Shown piece by piece: positions 8,112 to 17,842 of a DNA stretch of 64,000 nucleotides. Under the pieces are notes generated by a model. That model made no database searches. It was given only the letters and a program-made list of their open reading frames with translations, and had not been told where the DNA came from. The DNA comes from DATEPR01 sp963780635. GTDB lineage: Bacteria > Actinomycetota > Actinomycetes > Mycobacteriales > Pseudonocardiaceae. Position 1 is the stretch's first letter. Each line of letters opens with the position of its first letter. Where the stretch lies: NCBI GenBank assembly GCA_963780635.1, contig CAWACW010000014.1:186001-250000 (forward strand). The letters run 5' to 3'. Both the position numbers and the translations under genes were made by a program.

Positions 8112-9187
8112 CCACCAGCGAGGACGCCGGCACGTTTCCCCAGGTGCCCGCGCCGGACGAACAGGCTCACCGGCAGGCGGTGGCACGCCAGGCGCAGTTG
8201 ACCAAGCCCGCCGGTTCGCTCGGCAGGCTGGAGGAACTGGGCGTGTGGATCGCGTCCTGCCAGGGCGTGTGTCCGCCGCGACCGTTCTCCCGGCCCAGGG
8301 TCGTGGTGTTCGCCGGTGACCACGGCATCGCCGGCGCCGGTGTCTCGGCGTACCCGAGCGAGGTCACCGGCCAGATGATCGCCAACTTCCTGGTCGGCGG
8401 TGCCGCGGTGAACGTGCTGGCGGCCGCGGCCGGTGCGACCGTGCGGGTCGTCGACATGGCGGTCGCGGGTGACACCCAGGACCGGATCGCGCAGTTCAAG
8501 GTCCGCGAGGGTTCCGGGTCCATCGACCACGAGGACGCACTCACCGAGGAACAGACCAGCCAGGCCATCGCGGCAGGCCGCAAGATCGCCGACGAGGAGA
8601 TCGACCGGGGCGCCGACCTGCTGGTCGCGGGCGACATGGGCATCGGCAACACCACCCCGTCCGCCGTGCTCATCGCGGCCCTGACCGGCACCGAGCCGGT
8701 CGCCGTCGTCGGTCGCGGCACCGGTATCGACGACCACGCCTGGATGCGCAAGGCCGCCGCGATCCGGGACGCGCTGCGCCGCACGCGAGTGGCGATCGGC
8801 AACCCGAGGCTGCTGCTGCAGGTCGCCGGTGGTGCCGACATCGCCGCGATGGCCGGGTTCCTGGCGCAGGCAAGCGTGCGGAAGACCCCGGTCATCCTGG
8901 ACGGCCTGGTCGTGGGCGCGGCCGCCGCGGTCGCCGACCAGTTGGCCCCCGGAGCGCGGCAGTGGTGGGTGGCCGGTCACCGGTCGGTCGAGCCCGCCCA
9001 CTCCATCGTGCTGGACCTGTTGCAGCTCAAGCCGTTGCTGGATCTGGACATGCGGTTGGGCGAGGGCTCCGGCGCGCTCGCCGCGCTGCCGCTGGTGATG
9101 ATGGCCGCACGGGTGCTCGCCGAGATGGCCACGTTCGAGGACGCGGGTGTCGCAGGTCCCAACGGCGCCGAGGTCACTACTGCCTAG
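8108..9187 (+). CDS. cobT: nicotinate-nucleotide:dimethylbenzimidazole phosphoribosyltransferase
   Basis: 359 residues starting at the ATG inside the cobU stop. Typical blocks are VVVFAGDHGIAGAGVSAYP, the DMGIGNTT loop and the catalytic glutamate Glu319 in RLGEGSGA. It makes alpha-ribazole phosphate for the lower ligand of cobalamin. It corresponds to Rv2207 in the conserved gene order. Confidence 0.93.
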   Translation: MTTSEDAGTFPQVPAPDEQAHRQAVARQAQLTKPAGSLGRLEELGVWIASCQGVCPPRPFSRPRVVVFAGDHGIAGAGVSAYPSEVTGQMIANFLVGGAAVNVLAAAAGATVRVVDMAVAGDTQDRIAQFKVREGSGSIDHEDALTEEQTSQAIAAGRKIADEEIDRGADLLVAGDMGIGNTTPSAVLIAALTGTEPVAVVGRGTGIDDHAWMRKAAAIRDALRRTRVAIGNPRLLLQVAGGADIAAMAGFLAQASVRKTPVILDGLVVGAAAAVADQLAPGARQWWVAGHRSVEPAHSIVLDLLQLKPLLDLDMRLGEGSGALAALPLVMMAARVLAEMATFEDAGVAGPNGAEVTTA

Positions 9188-9319
9188 AGGTGCCGACACC
9201 ATGGCGTTCGATCAGGGAACGGCGGCCGGGTGCGCCGGCCGCAAGGCGACACCGCTGTGGCTCCGGCGACGACAACGCCGCGGATGGTGTGGCCGGGGGC
9301 CGCGAGCCGAACGGGTCTC

Positions 9320-10069
9320 GTGTCGGTAGCTGCTGGCCGCGGGCTACGCCTGGCGCTGTCGTGGCTGACCGTGCTGCCGGTGCCCGCACCGGACGTGGAC
9401 CGGCGGGTTGCCGGTGCCGCGATCACAGTGGCGCCTCTGGTCGGGCTGCTGCTCGGCGGTGTCGCCACCGGCGTGCTGGCTGGTCTGGACCTGCTGCGGT
9501 GTCCGCCGTTGCTGGCCGGGCTCGTCGTGGTGGGCCTGCTGGCCCTGGGCACCCGGGGCATGCACCTGGACGGGCTGGCCGACACGGCCGACGGGCTCGG
9601 CTGCTACGGGCCACCGGAGCGGGCGCTGGCCGTGATGAAGGACGGCGGGGTCGGGCCGTTCGGCGTGGTGACGTTGTTCGTGGTGCTCGGGATCCAGGTG
9701 GTCGGGCTGGCCTCGGTGGACCATCGGTGGTGGGTGCCGCCGCTGGCGTTCGCGGTCAGCCGGGGCGCGTTCGCGGTGTGCTGCCGCCGGGGCGTGCCTG
9801 CCGCCCGATCCGAGGGGTTGGGCGCGCTGGTCGCCGGTTCCCAGCCCGGGTGGGCGATCGCGGGCTGGTGGCTGGTGTTCGCCGGGGCGGCCGTCTTCGT
9901 CGGATCGACGTGGTGGCAGGGGCCGGTCGTGGTGCTCGTCGCGGGTGCGGTCGTGGCGCTGCTGGTGTGGCATGTCGGGCGGCGGTTCGGCGGGATCACC
10001 GGGGACGTGCTGGGGGCGTGCGCCGAACTGGTGGCGGCCGTGGTGATCGGCGGGCTGGCACTGTCCTGA
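9320..10069 (+). CDS. cobS: cobalamin (5'-phosphate) synthase
   Basis: 249 residues from GTG 9320, where homologues begin (LRLALSWLTVLPVP). In-frame GTG 9230 and ATG 9284 would add N-terminal residues that are not family-like. It is a multi-spanning membrane protein with the CobS motif HLDGLADTADGLGCYGPPERALAVMKD, split here at residues that bind metal. It joins AdoCbi-GDP and alpha-ribazole phosphate. About 130 bp separate it from cobT, more than usual for this pair. Confidence 0.9.
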   Translation: MSVAAGRGLRLALSWLTVLPVPAPDVDRRVAGAAITVAPLVGLLLGGVATGVLAGLDLLRCPPLLAGLVVVGLLALGTRGMHLDGLADTADGLGCYGPPERALAVMKDGGVGPFGVVTLFVVLGIQVVGLASVDHRWWVPPLAFAVSRGAFAVCCRRGVPAARSEGLGALVAGSQPGWAIAGWWLVFAGAAVFVGSTWWQGPVVVLVAGAVVALLVWHVGRRFGGITGDVLGACAELVAAVVIGGLALS

Positions 10070-10099
10070 GAGGCGCCCACGGCTCCAGGCCCGGAACGC

Positions 10100-10132
10100 A
10101 CTCGTGGCCCGGATCCGCTCCGGGCCACGAGT
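10100..10132. terminator. bidirectional 14-bp hairpin between cobS and ilvE
   Basis: ACTCGTGGCCCGGA, loop TCCGC, then the exact reverse complement. It lies between convergent stops and can terminate either strand. Confidence 0.8.
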
Positions 10133-10142
10133 GGTCGCGATG

Positions 10143-11246
10143 TCAGATCAGGCTGGTCATCCAGCCGCCGGGGTCGGGTGCGGTGCCGTTCTGGACGGCG
10201 GTCAGGCGCTCGCGCAGCCGCATCGTCACCGGGCCGGGTTGGCCGCCGCTGATGGCGAACTCACCCTCCGGGGACTTGGCGCTGCCGACCGGCGTGATCA
10301 CGGCGGCCGTGCCGCAGGCGAAGACCTCGGTCAGCTCACCTGTCGCCGCCTTCTTCTCCCACTCCGCCACCGAGATCCGCCGTTCCTCGACCGGGTAGCC
10401 GAACTCCCCGGCCAACTCGATCAGCGACGCCCGCGTGACGCCGGGCAGCAGCGAGCCGGACAGTTCCGGGGTGACCAGCCGGGCGTCGTCACCGGAGCCG
10501 AGCACGAAGAACAGGTTCATGCCACCCATTTCCTCGACCCAGCTGTGCTCGATGGCGTCCAGCCACACGACCTGGTCGCAGCCCTCGTCGACGGCCTGGG
10601 CCTGCGCGAGGAAGGCCGCGGCGTAGTTGCCGCCGCACTTGGCGAACCCGGTGCCGCCGGGGGCAGCGCGCACGTAGTCGGTGGACAGCCACACCTTCAC
10701 CGGCTGCACGCCACCCGCGAAGTACGGGCCGGCCGGCGAGGCGATGACGATGAACTTGTACTCGTCCGACGGCGAGTTGACGCCGAGACCGACGCTCGTC
10801 GCGATCATGAACGGCCGCAGGTAGAGCGACTCGTCGGCATGGCTGGGCACCCACCGCTCGTCGACGGTGATCAGCTCGCGCAGAGCCTCGACGAACAGCT
10901 CGTCGGGCAGTTCCGGCATCGCCAGCCTGGCCGCTGAGCTGCGAAACCGCGCGGCGTTGACCTCGGGGCGGAACGAGGCAACCGAACCGTCCGGCTGCCG
11001 GTAGGCCTTCAGGCCCTCGAAGATCTCCTGCGCGTAGTGCAGGACCGATGTGGCCGGGTCGAGCTCGATCGGGCGGTACGGACCCACCGTCGCGTCGTGC
11101 CAACCTTGGTCCGAGCTCCAGTCGATGGTCACCATGTGATCGGTGAAGTACTTACCGAAGCCCGGCGCGGCCAATACCTCCGCAACCCGCTCCGGGGTCG
11201 CCGGGGTCGGGTTGGGAGTCCTGGTGAAAGGCAGCGCTCGTGTCAT
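10143..11246 (-). CDS. ilvE: branched-chain amino acid aminotransferase
   Basis: 367 residues of fold type IV. PLP lysine Lys203 lies in GFAKCGGNY, with EIFEGLKAY, the WLDAIEHSWVEEMGGMN block and ACGTAAVITPV downstream. It interconverts Leu, Ile and Val with their 2-oxo acids using glutamate. The length fits the mycobacterial enzyme Rv2210c, at the same place in the gene order. Confidence 0.94.
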   Translation of the reverse strand: MTRALPFTRTPNPTPATPERVAEVLAAPGFGKYFTDHMVTIDWSSDQGWHDATVGPYRPIELDPATSVLHYAQEIFEGLKAYRQPDGSVASFRPEVNAARFRSSAARLAMPELPDELFVEALRELITVDERWVPSHADESLYLRPFMIATSVGLGVNSPSDEYKFIVIASPAGPYFAGGVQPVKVWLSTDYVRAAPGGTGFAKCGGNYAAAFLAQAQAVDEGCDQVVWLDAIEHSWVEEMGGMNLFFVLGSGDDARLVTPELSGSLLPGVTRASLIELAGEFGYPVEERRISVAEWEKKAATGELTEVFACGTAAVITPVGSAKSPEGEFAISGGQPGPVTMRLRERLTAVQNGTAPDPGGWMTSLI

Positions 11247-11338
11247 ATTGGCACCGTAACCCCTGGTGACACGCGGGGGAAACTGCCTTCCCGGTGGTTG
11301 GACGACCGACTATCCACAGGACGAACGAGCACCCCTCG

Positions 11339-12457
11339 TCACCGCGTGTGCAATTCCACGAACGGCGGCTTCACGACCTCGCAGGGCAGGCCCCTGCCGC
11401 GCACGTCCACGGTCACCTCGGCACCCGGTTCGATGCCCGCGTCGGTGTCCAGCAGGGCCAGCGCGATGCCGGTGCGCAGCGTCGGCGAGAAGGTGCCGGA
11501 CGTGGTCACGCCGACCCGCCGGCCGTCGGCGAGCACCGGCATGCCGTCCCTGGGCACGCCCTTGCCCCTGGCGAGCAGGCCACGCAGCCTGCGGGCCGGG
11601 CCCGCCGCGCGTTCGGCCGTCAGCGCGTCCCTGCCCCAGAACGCGGGCTTCTTCCAGCCGACCGCCCAGCCCGCGCCTGCCTGCACCGGGCTGATCTCCA
11701 GGGACAGTTCGTGGCCGTGCAGCGGGTAGCCCATTTCGGTGCGCAGCGTGTCGCGCGCGCCGAGGCCCGCGGCCCGGCCGCCGAGCGAGGTCGCGGCGGC
11801 CAGCAGCGCGTCCCACAGCGCGGGCGCGTCGGCCCAGCGGGGCAGCAGCTCGTAGCCGTGCTCACCGGTGTAACCCGTGCGGCACACCCGAACCGGCATG
11901 CCCTGCCAGTCGGTGTCGGTGAACGACACATAGTCCATGCCGGACGGCAGGCCGACCGCGTCCAGCGTCTCGGCCGAGCGCGGGCCCTGCACGGCGAGCA
12001 CCGCGAAGTCGCTGTGCCGGTCGGTCACGGTGATCCCGGCCGGGACCTCGGCGGCCAGACGCCGGGCCACCTCGGCGTTGTTGGCCGCGTTGGGCACCAG
12101 GAACATCTCGTCCTGGCTCACGTAGTAGGCCAGCAGGTCGTCCACGACACCGCCGGACTCGGTGCAGCACAACGTGTACTGCGACTGCCCCGGCTTGATC
12201 TTGCCCAGGTCGCCGGTCAGGCAGGAGTTCACGAACCCGGCGGCGCCCGGCCCGGTGACGGCGGTCTTGCCAAGGTGTGACACGTCGAACACGGCGACCG
12301 CGGTACGGGCGGCGGTGTGCTCGGCGACCACTCCGCCGTCGGCGTAGTTCAGGGGCATCTCCCAGCCGCTGAACGGGCCGAACTTGGCCCCGAGCGCGGT
12401 GTGGGCGGCGTGCAGCGGGCCGTGGTTGAGGGAGTCCGAGGCAGTCACGGGGATCAC
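11339..12457 (-). CDS. gcvT: aminomethyltransferase (glycine cleavage T protein)
   Basis: 372 residues from GTG 12457; a second GTG nine bases later is also possible. Contains SGWEMPLNY, FDVSHLGK, the RTGYTGEHGYE folate-site motif and the C-terminal GCV_T barrel with TTSGTFSPTL. It transfers the methylene group from the lipoylated H protein to tetrahydrofolate. It follows the APC permease with almost no gap, so the two are probably co-transcribed, and it corresponds to Rv2211c. Confidence 0.92.
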   Translation of the reverse strand: MIPVTASDSLNHGPLHAAHTALGAKFGPFSGWEMPLNYADGGVVAEHTAARTAVAVFDVSHLGKTAVTGPGAAGFVNSCLTGDLGKIKPGQSQYTLCCTESGGVVDDLLAYYVSQDEMFLVPNAANNAEVARRLAAEVPAGITVTDRHSDFAVLAVQGPRSAETLDAVGLPSGMDYVSFTDTDWQGMPVRVCRTGYTGEHGYELLPRWADAPALWDALLAAATSLGGRAAGLGARDTLRTEMGYPLHGHELSLEISPVQAGAGWAVGWKKPAFWGRDALTAERAAGPARRLRGLLARGKGVPRDGMPVLADGRRVGVTTSGTFSPTLRTGIALALLDTDAGIEPGAEVTVDVRGRGLPCEVVKPPFVELHTR

Positions 12458-12458
12458 G

Positions 12459-13676
12459 CTACCGGCGGCGTGAGCTGCCCAGCGCGACCAGGGGACCGGC
12501 CAGGCCGGCCACGACCGTCACGCCCAGCGCGATGGCCAGATCGACCGGCGGCATGGTCATCCCGATCAGCACGGTCACGCCGAGACCGAAACACGCCGTG
12601 CGGGCCGGCCACACGCGTTCGTCGCGGCCCAGCAGCCGGGCCGAGGCGTTGGTGAAGGCGTAGTAGAACAACGCGCAGGTCGCCGCCAGTTCGATGGCCT
12701 GTGCCGGACCGGCGACCAGCACGCCGACCGCCGCTCCCCCGGCCACCAGCACCCGGGCGACCGTGCCGAGCACGGGCAGGTCACCGCTGTCTGCCATCGC
12801 GGTCGCGGTGCGCGTACCGCCGCCGATCACCAGCAGCAGCCCGACGGCGGTCGCCACGAGCGCGCCGATCGTGACCACCGGGTCGAGCGCCGAGGCGTCG
12901 GCCGCGTCCAGCGCGTCGCGCAGCGGCACGACGGACACGGCCAGCCGGGTCGGCCCGAGCTGGCGGAGCACGGCGAACGACACGAGCAGATAGGTGCCCA
13001 GCGCGATCACCACGAGCACCGGGATCACCACGCGCCGCCTGTTGGCCGGCAGACCGGTGGCCGTGACGTGCTCGAAGCCGACGAACGCGAAGAACAACAC
13101 GCCGGCGGCCGTCAGCAGATTGCCCGGCTGGTCCAGACCGGGCGTGCCGGGCGGCAGCGCGATGCCGATAGGCGGTGGCGGTGCGATCGCGAAACAGGCG
13201 GCGACGACCAGGGCCAGCACCACGAGCACGCCGATCGTCAGGACCTTGCTCAGCTGGGTGGACAGCCGGAACCTGCACGCGTCGGCGACGACGACCACGA
13301 CCAGGACCGCCAGCGCGGGCAGTGCGGGCCTCGCGGGATCGACGTAGTCGCCGAAGCAGCCTGCCAGCGCGGCCGCGGCGGCTCCCCGGCTCACCAGGTA
13401 GAGCGCGCCGGCCATCCGACCGGGCCAGCGGCCCAGCTGTTCGCGCGTGTAGCGGTAGCCGCCGCCGGGACCGGGGAACACGCCCGCCTGGTCACCGGCC
13501 GAGCAGCAGGACAACACCGCGGGCACGGCCGCGATCACGAGTGCGACGGGCAGCCAGCCACCCACGAGTGCGGACGCCGGGGCCAATCCGGCAAACAGCC
13601 CGGCACCCATCATCGCGCCGAGCCCGGCAACGACAGGGCCGGCAATCGCGGGTCGTTCCACCACCATCCGGGTCAC
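12459..13676 (-). CDS. APC-family amino acid permease
   Basis: About 405 residues from GTG 13676 (ATG 13667 is nearly as good). Around 12 hydrophobic segments are visible. The first helix region GLGAMMGAGLFAGLAP is the APC substrate-binding helix break, followed by GPGGGYRYTRE and FFAFVGFEHV. It should import an amino acid by proton symport. The position directly before gcvT suggests, without proof, a link to glycine or related amino acids. Confidence 0.82.
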   Translation of the reverse strand: MTRMVVERPAIAGPVVAGLGAMMGAGLFAGLAPASALVGGWLPVALVIAAVPAVLSCCSAGDQAGVFPGPGGGYRYTREQLGRWPGRMAGALYLVSRGAAAAALAGCFGDYVDPARPALPALAVLVVVVVADACRFRLSTQLSKVLTIGVLVVLALVVAACFAIAPPPPIGIALPPGTPGLDQPGNLLTAAGVLFFAFVGFEHVTATGLPANRRRVVIPVLVVIALGTYLLVSFAVLRQLGPTRLAVSVVPLRDALDAADASALDPVVTIGALVATAVGLLLVIGGGTRTATAMADSGDLPVLGTVARVLVAGGAAVGVLVAGPAQAIELAATCALFYYAFTNASARLLGRDERVWPARTACFGLGVTVLIGMTMPPVDLAIALGVTVVAGLAGPLVALGSSRRR

Positions 13677-13779
13677 GGCCCTATACGGTGCCAGACCATT
13701 CGGCGTAGCCGATAGCAACCTACCGGGGGAAACTCGTTAGCATGAGTCACAATCCGCGAGCGGCCCGACAAGGAGAACC

Positions 13780-15285
13780 GTGACCACACCCAAGCTCAGC
13801 CTGACCGGCAACGAACCCGCCGAGCTGACCGCTCTCGCGGCGGACACTCTGGTCATCGGCACCGTCCAGGGATCCGACGGGCCGACACTGGCGCCGGGAG
13901 CGGCTGCCGTGGACGCGGCCTTCGACGGCACGCTGCTCGACCTGCTGGTGACGCTGGGTGCGTCCGGCAAGGCCGACGAGGTCGTCAAGCTGCCGACGCT
14001 GGGCAAACTGGCGGCACCGGTCGTGCTCGCGGCGGGCCTGGGCAAGCCCGGAGCGGACGGCTCGGTAACGGCAGAGCAGGTGCGCCGCGCATCGGGTGCG
14101 GCGGCCAGGGCGCTGACCGGGACCAAGCGCGCGGCGAGCGTGCTGTCCACGATCGACCTGGGCGCGGCGATCGAGGGCACGGTGCTGGGTGCCTACCGGT
14201 TCGACGCGTACAAGTCGAAGGCCGACGACCAGCCGCTGCGCCGGGTCGACTTCGTGTCGCCGGAAGACGGTTCGGCCAAGGACCACCGCACCACGCTGAA
14301 GGCCGCGACCGCCATCGCCGAGGCCGTCACGTTCACCCGTGACCTCATCAACACGCCGCCCAACGACCTGTACCCGGCCACTTTCGCCGAGCGCGCGGCC
14401 GCGGCCGCGACCGAGGCGGGCCTTGAGGTCGAGGTGCTCGACGAGAAGGCGCTGCGCAAGGCGGGCTACGGCGGCGTGCTGGGTGTCGGCAGCGGTTCCA
14501 CCAGGCCGCCGAGGGTGGTCCGGCTGCGCTACAAGGGCCCGAAGCCGAAGGCCAAGGTCGCGCTGGTCGGCAAGGGCATCACGTTCGACACCGGCGGCAT
14601 CTCGCTGAAGCCGCCGCCCGGCATGGACCACATGACGTCGGACATGTCCGGCGCGGCCGCGGTCATCGCGACGGTCATCCTGGCGGCCAAGCTGCGCTAC
14701 CCGCTGGAGGTCGTCGCCACGGTCCCGATGGCCGAGAACATGCCGTCGGGCTCGGCGTACCGCCCGGGTGACGTGCTCACCATGTTCGGCGGCAAGACGG
14801 TCGAAGTACTCAACACGGACGCCGAGGGCAGGCTGATCCTGGCCGACGCCATCGTCCGCGCCTGCCAGGACGACCCCGACTACCTCATCGAGACGTCCAC
14901 GCTGACCGGCGCCCAGATGGTCGCTCTCGGCAACCGCACGGCAGGCATCATGGGCTCGGACGAGTTCCGCGACCGCGTGGCCACCATCGCCAGGGCCAGC
15001 GGTGAAGGTGGCTGGGCCATGCCGCTGCCCGACGAGCTGCGCGCCGACATCGACTCGAAGCTGGCGGATCTGGCGAACGTCTCGGGCCAGCGCTGGGGCG
15101 GCATGCTCGTAGCGGGCACGTTCCTGCGCGAGTTCGTGGCGGACGGCGTCCAGTGGGCCCACGTAGACGTGGCGGGCCCGGCGTACAACACGGGCGCCGC
15201 GTGGGGCTACACGGCAAAGGGCGGCACCGGCGTCCCGGTCCGCACGATGGCGGCGGTCCTGGCGGACATCGCCGAGCAGGGCTGA
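13780..15285 (+). CDS. pepA: leucyl aminopeptidase (M17)
   Basis: 501 residues. The N-terminal macro-like domain is followed by the di-zinc catalytic domain with VGKGITFDTGGISLKP, the signature NTDAEGRLILADA and the MPLPDELR segment. It removes N-terminal residues from peptides in the cytosol as a hexamer. It corresponds to pepB (Rv2213). The GTG start lies after an AAGGAGAA ribosome site. Confidence 0.94.
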   Translation: MTTPKLSLTGNEPAELTALAADTLVIGTVQGSDGPTLAPGAAAVDAAFDGTLLDLLVTLGASGKADEVVKLPTLGKLAAPVVLAAGLGKPGADGSVTAEQVRRASGAAARALTGTKRAASVLSTIDLGAAIEGTVLGAYRFDAYKSKADDQPLRRVDFVSPEDGSAKDHRTTLKAATAIAEAVTFTRDLINTPPNDLYPATFAERAAAAATEAGLEVEVLDEKALRKAGYGGVLGVGSGSTRPPRVVRLRYKGPKPKAKVALVGKGITFDTGGISLKPPPGMDHMTSDMSGAAAVIATVILAAKLRYPLEVVATVPMAENMPSGSAYRPGDVLTMFGGKTVEVLNTDAEGRLILADAIVRACQDDPDYLIETSTLTGAQMVALGNRTAGIMGSDEFRDRVATIARASGEGGWAMPLPDELRADIDSKLADLANVSGQRWGGMLVAGTFLREFVADGVQWAHVDVAGPAYNTGAAWGYTAKGGTGVPVRTMAAVLADIAEQG

Positions 15286-15300
15286 CAAACAGCCGAGCAG

Positions 15301-15329
15301 ATGGCCGGGCCCACCCAGGGCCCGGCCAT
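15301..15329 (+). terminator. 12-bp hairpin after pepA
   Basis: ATGGCCGGGCCC, loop ACCCA, exact reverse complement, then TGTC. It starts 15 bp after the pepA stop. Confidence 0.8.
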
Positions 15330-15917
15330 TGTCAGCTCTGAGCGAACACGGGCACAGAGCACCCACATCAACGGACAAAGAGGACCAGACAACCGCACGC
15401 CGGGAGACAGCCGGCGCCCGAAGTCGCGGGCCGACGGCCCGCTTGGCGCGACGTGAGCCGGCGCCACCACTGGGCAGTCGAGCCGGCGACGCCTGAGCCG
15501 GCAGGCGAAGTTCGCGCGCAACCGGGGTTTCGGGCCGGCAAGTGAGGTTGCCGGTGTCAGGTTCCCGATCGGCAACCGGAGAACAAACCCAACACCACTA
15601 CCCAACAGCCCCGAAACAACCACCCAACGGCAAGATCAAACAACGCCCGAGGCGTCCGGACCTCTCCCCCACCCCGACACGAAGCAGCTCGCGCGGCGGC
15701 TGTGCCGGGTCGCAGCTCGCGCGGCCGTGCCGGGTCGCAGCTCGCGCGGCGGCCGTGCCGGGTCGCAGCTCGCGCGGCGGCCGTGCCGGGTCAGGCGTGT
15801 GGCGAGGCCGCTCTTGGCGCGACACTGATCTGCGTGCCGGCACGGAGAAGTCGGGGTGCCAAGCGGGAACGAGCACAAGACGGCCCCCCAGGGCCGGCGA
15901 GCCGACGGCAACAGGAA
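15330..15917. other. 588-bp gene-free region rich in short repeats
   Basis: No frame here has both coding-like composition and a usable start. The region holds several dispersed GCCGGC-containing segments and a block of four tandem 25-28 bp units (15684-15792). In mycobacteria ephD sits at this place; nothing resembling it is visible here. Confidence 0.6.
15684..15792. repeat. four tandem 28-bp units
   Basis: Units GCAGCTCGCGCGGCGG-type followed by CCGTGCCGGGTC at 15684, 15712, 15737 and 15765. Unit 2 is 25 bp because it lacks one GGC triplet; unit 1 differs by one base. The arrangement is a minisatellite with no spacer structure. Confidence 0.85.
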
Positions 15918-16250
15918 CTAAGCCTCGCGAGCCATCCGAGCCGTGTAATCACGCATCCGCTGCGGATACCCCACCTTCCGCACGTCGTAGATCGGCACCC
16001 CGCCCAGCCGCTTCCCGAGATCGCGCGCTCCGGCCTCGGTGATCCGCCGCCGGGTCCATTCACCGTCATGTGCGACCAACACCACGGTGGTTTCCGTCAC
16101 GGTCGTCCGAGGCTCGACGAATGCCTCGACGCCACGCCGCCGCGCCGCCCAGTCCGCCAGATAAGCGCTGTTCCGAGGGTCCTGCCTGCGATCACCGCCG
16201 GCCCGGCGGCGGCGCCGGGACCGCCGGAACAGCCGGTCGAACAAGCCCAT
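15918..16250 (-). CDS. hypothetical basic protein (110 aa)
   Basis: 110 residues starting MGLFDRLFRRSRRRRR, with an Arg-rich N-terminus, then TTVTETTVVLVAHDGEWTRR and GKRLGGVPIYDVRKVGYP. The amphipathic start and the ordered, beta-rich remainder look like a genuine folded protein, possibly nucleic-acid or membrane associated. Similar small proteins sit beside pepA/lpdA in related genomes, often loosely named oxidoreductase, but no cofactor motif is visible. Divergent from lpdA. Confidence 0.6.
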   Translation of the reverse strand: MGLFDRLFRRSRRRRRAGGDRRQDPRNSAYLADWAARRRGVEAFVEPRTTVTETTVVLVAHDGEWTRRRITEAGARDLGKRLGGVPIYDVRKVGYPQRMRDYTARMAREA

Positions 16251-16434
16251 GTCCACACCTCCTCGCCTCCCGCTGACCGCCTCTCCCCTTCCATGCTGCC
16301 CGGACTTGGCCGTCGCGGTCGGCCCTCGTCGCAAGGATGCCCGAGGTAGTGACAAGATGGCGTGTGTTGCCGCGCCCGACCGGCGCGAACAGCACCCCAA
16401 CGAACTGCTGATGTTTCCTTGCGAGGGAGTTTCC

Positions 16435-17802
16435 GTGACCGACGCCGACCTGGTGATCCTCGGTGGCGGGTCTGGTGGCTATGCGTGCGCGTTCCGCGCT
16501 GCGGAGCTGGGCCTGTCCGTCATTCTCGTCGAGAAGGACAAGCTCGGCGGTACCTGTCTGCACCGCGGCTGCATCCCGACGAAGGCGCTGCTGCACGCGG
16601 CCGAGGTCGCGGACTACGCGCGCGAGGGCGACAAGCTCGGCGTCAAGTCCTCTCTGGAGGGCGTCGACATCGCCGGCGTCAACTCCTACAAGGACCGCGT
16701 CGTCAACCAGATGTACAAGGGCCTGCAGGGCCTGTTCAAGGCCAACAAGGTCCAGGTGGTCGAGGGCACCGGCCGGTTCGTCGCGCCGAACGCCGTCGAG
16801 GTCGACGGCCGGACGATCACCGGCACGAACGTCGTGCTCGCCAGTGGCTCGTACTCCAAGTCGCTGCCCGGTCTGGAGATCGGCGGCCGGATCATCACCA
16901 GTGAGCAGGCGCTGAACCTCGACTACATGCCCGAGCGCGTGATCGTGCTCGGCGGCGGCGTGATCGGCGTCGAGTTCGCGAGCGTGTGGAAGTCCTTCGG
17001 CGCCGACGTGACCATTGTGGAGGCCCTGCCCCGCCTGGTGCCGCTGGAGGACGAGTCCTCGTCGAAGCTGCTGGAGCGCGCGTTCCGCAAGCGCAACATC
17101 GCCTTCAAGACCGGCGTCCGGTTCACCGGTGCCACCCAGTCCGACACCGGTGTCACGGTGAGCCTGGAGTCCGGCGAGCAACTGCAGGCGGACCTGCTGC
17201 TGGTGGCCGTGGGTCGCGGCCCGAACACGGCCGAGATGGGCTACGAGGAAGCCGGCGTCACCATGGAGCGCGGTTTCGTGCTCACCGACGAGCGGCTGCG
17301 CACCAACCTGCCCAACGTCTACGCGGTCGGCGACATCGTGCCCGGCCTGCAGCTGGCCCACCGGGGCTTCGCGCAGGGCATCTTCGTGGCCGAGCAGATC
17401 AAGGGCCTGGAGCCGCGGGTCATCGAGGAGAGCGGCATCCCGCGCGTCACGTACTGCAACCCCGAGGTCGCGTCGGTCGGACTGACCGAGGCCGCCGCGA
17501 AGGAGCGCTACGGCGCGGACGTCACCACGTACAACTACAGCCTGGCCGGCAACGGCCGGTCCGTGATCCTGGGCACCCAGGGCGCGGTGAAGCTGGTCAA
17601 GGCCCCCGACGGGCCGGTGGTCGGGGTACACATCGTCGGCGAGCGGGTCGGTGAGCTGATCGCGGAGGCCCAGTTGATCGTCAACTGGGAGGCGTTCCCG
17701 GAGGACGTGGCCCCGCTGATCCACCCGCACCCGACGCAGACCGAGGCCATCGGTGAGGCGCATCTCGCCCTGGCCGGCAAGCCGCTGCACGTGCACGGCT
17801 GA
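16435..17802 (+). CDS. lpdA: dihydrolipoyl dehydrogenase (E3)
   Basis: 455 residues from GTG 16435 behind GAGGGAG. FAD-binding GGGSGGYACA at the N-terminus, redox cysteines Cys41 and Cys46 in GGTCLHRGCIPTK, NAD-binding GGGVIGVEFASV, and the active-site His-Glu pair in HPHPTQTE near the end. It reoxidises the dihydrolipoyl arms of the 2-oxoacid dehydrogenases. Its gene lies 40 bp upstream of the E2 gene, the usual lpd-sucB pairing of actinobacteria. Confidence 0.95.
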   Translation: MTDADLVILGGGSGGYACAFRAAELGLSVILVEKDKLGGTCLHRGCIPTKALLHAAEVADYAREGDKLGVKSSLEGVDIAGVNSYKDRVVNQMYKGLQGLFKANKVQVVEGTGRFVAPNAVEVDGRTITGTNVVLASGSYSKSLPGLEIGGRIITSEQALNLDYMPERVIVLGGGVIGVEFASVWKSFGADVTIVEALPRLVPLEDESSSKLLERAFRKRNIAFKTGVRFTGATQSDTGVTVSLESGEQLQADLLLVAVGRGPNTAEMGYEEAGVTMERGFVLTDERLRTNLPNVYAVGDIVPGLQLAHRGFAQGIFVAEQIKGLEPRVIEESGIPRVTYCNPEVASVGLTEAAAKERYGADVTTYNYSLAGNGRSVILGTQGAVKLVKAPDGPVVGVHIVGERVGELIAEAQLIVNWEAFPEDVAPLIHPHPTQTEAIGEAHLALAGKPLHVHG

Positions 17803-17842
17803 GGAATTACTAGAGGCACGAGCACGAGGAGTCAGCGACACC

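Noticed and set aside
9201..9329. Small frame MAFDQGTAAG between cobT and cobS
   Set aside because: It has a weak ribosome site but ends in an Arg-rich shadow-like stretch and overlaps the cobS start; no support as a gene.
9230..9330. CGACGACAACGCCGCG near the cobS start resembles part of the dispersed 140-bp repeat
   Set aside because: Only about 17 bases match and the rest of the element is absent, so it is probably chance in GC-rich sequence.
15684..15792. CRISPR array
   Set aside because: The units are contiguous with no unique spacers, and no cas gene is nearby.
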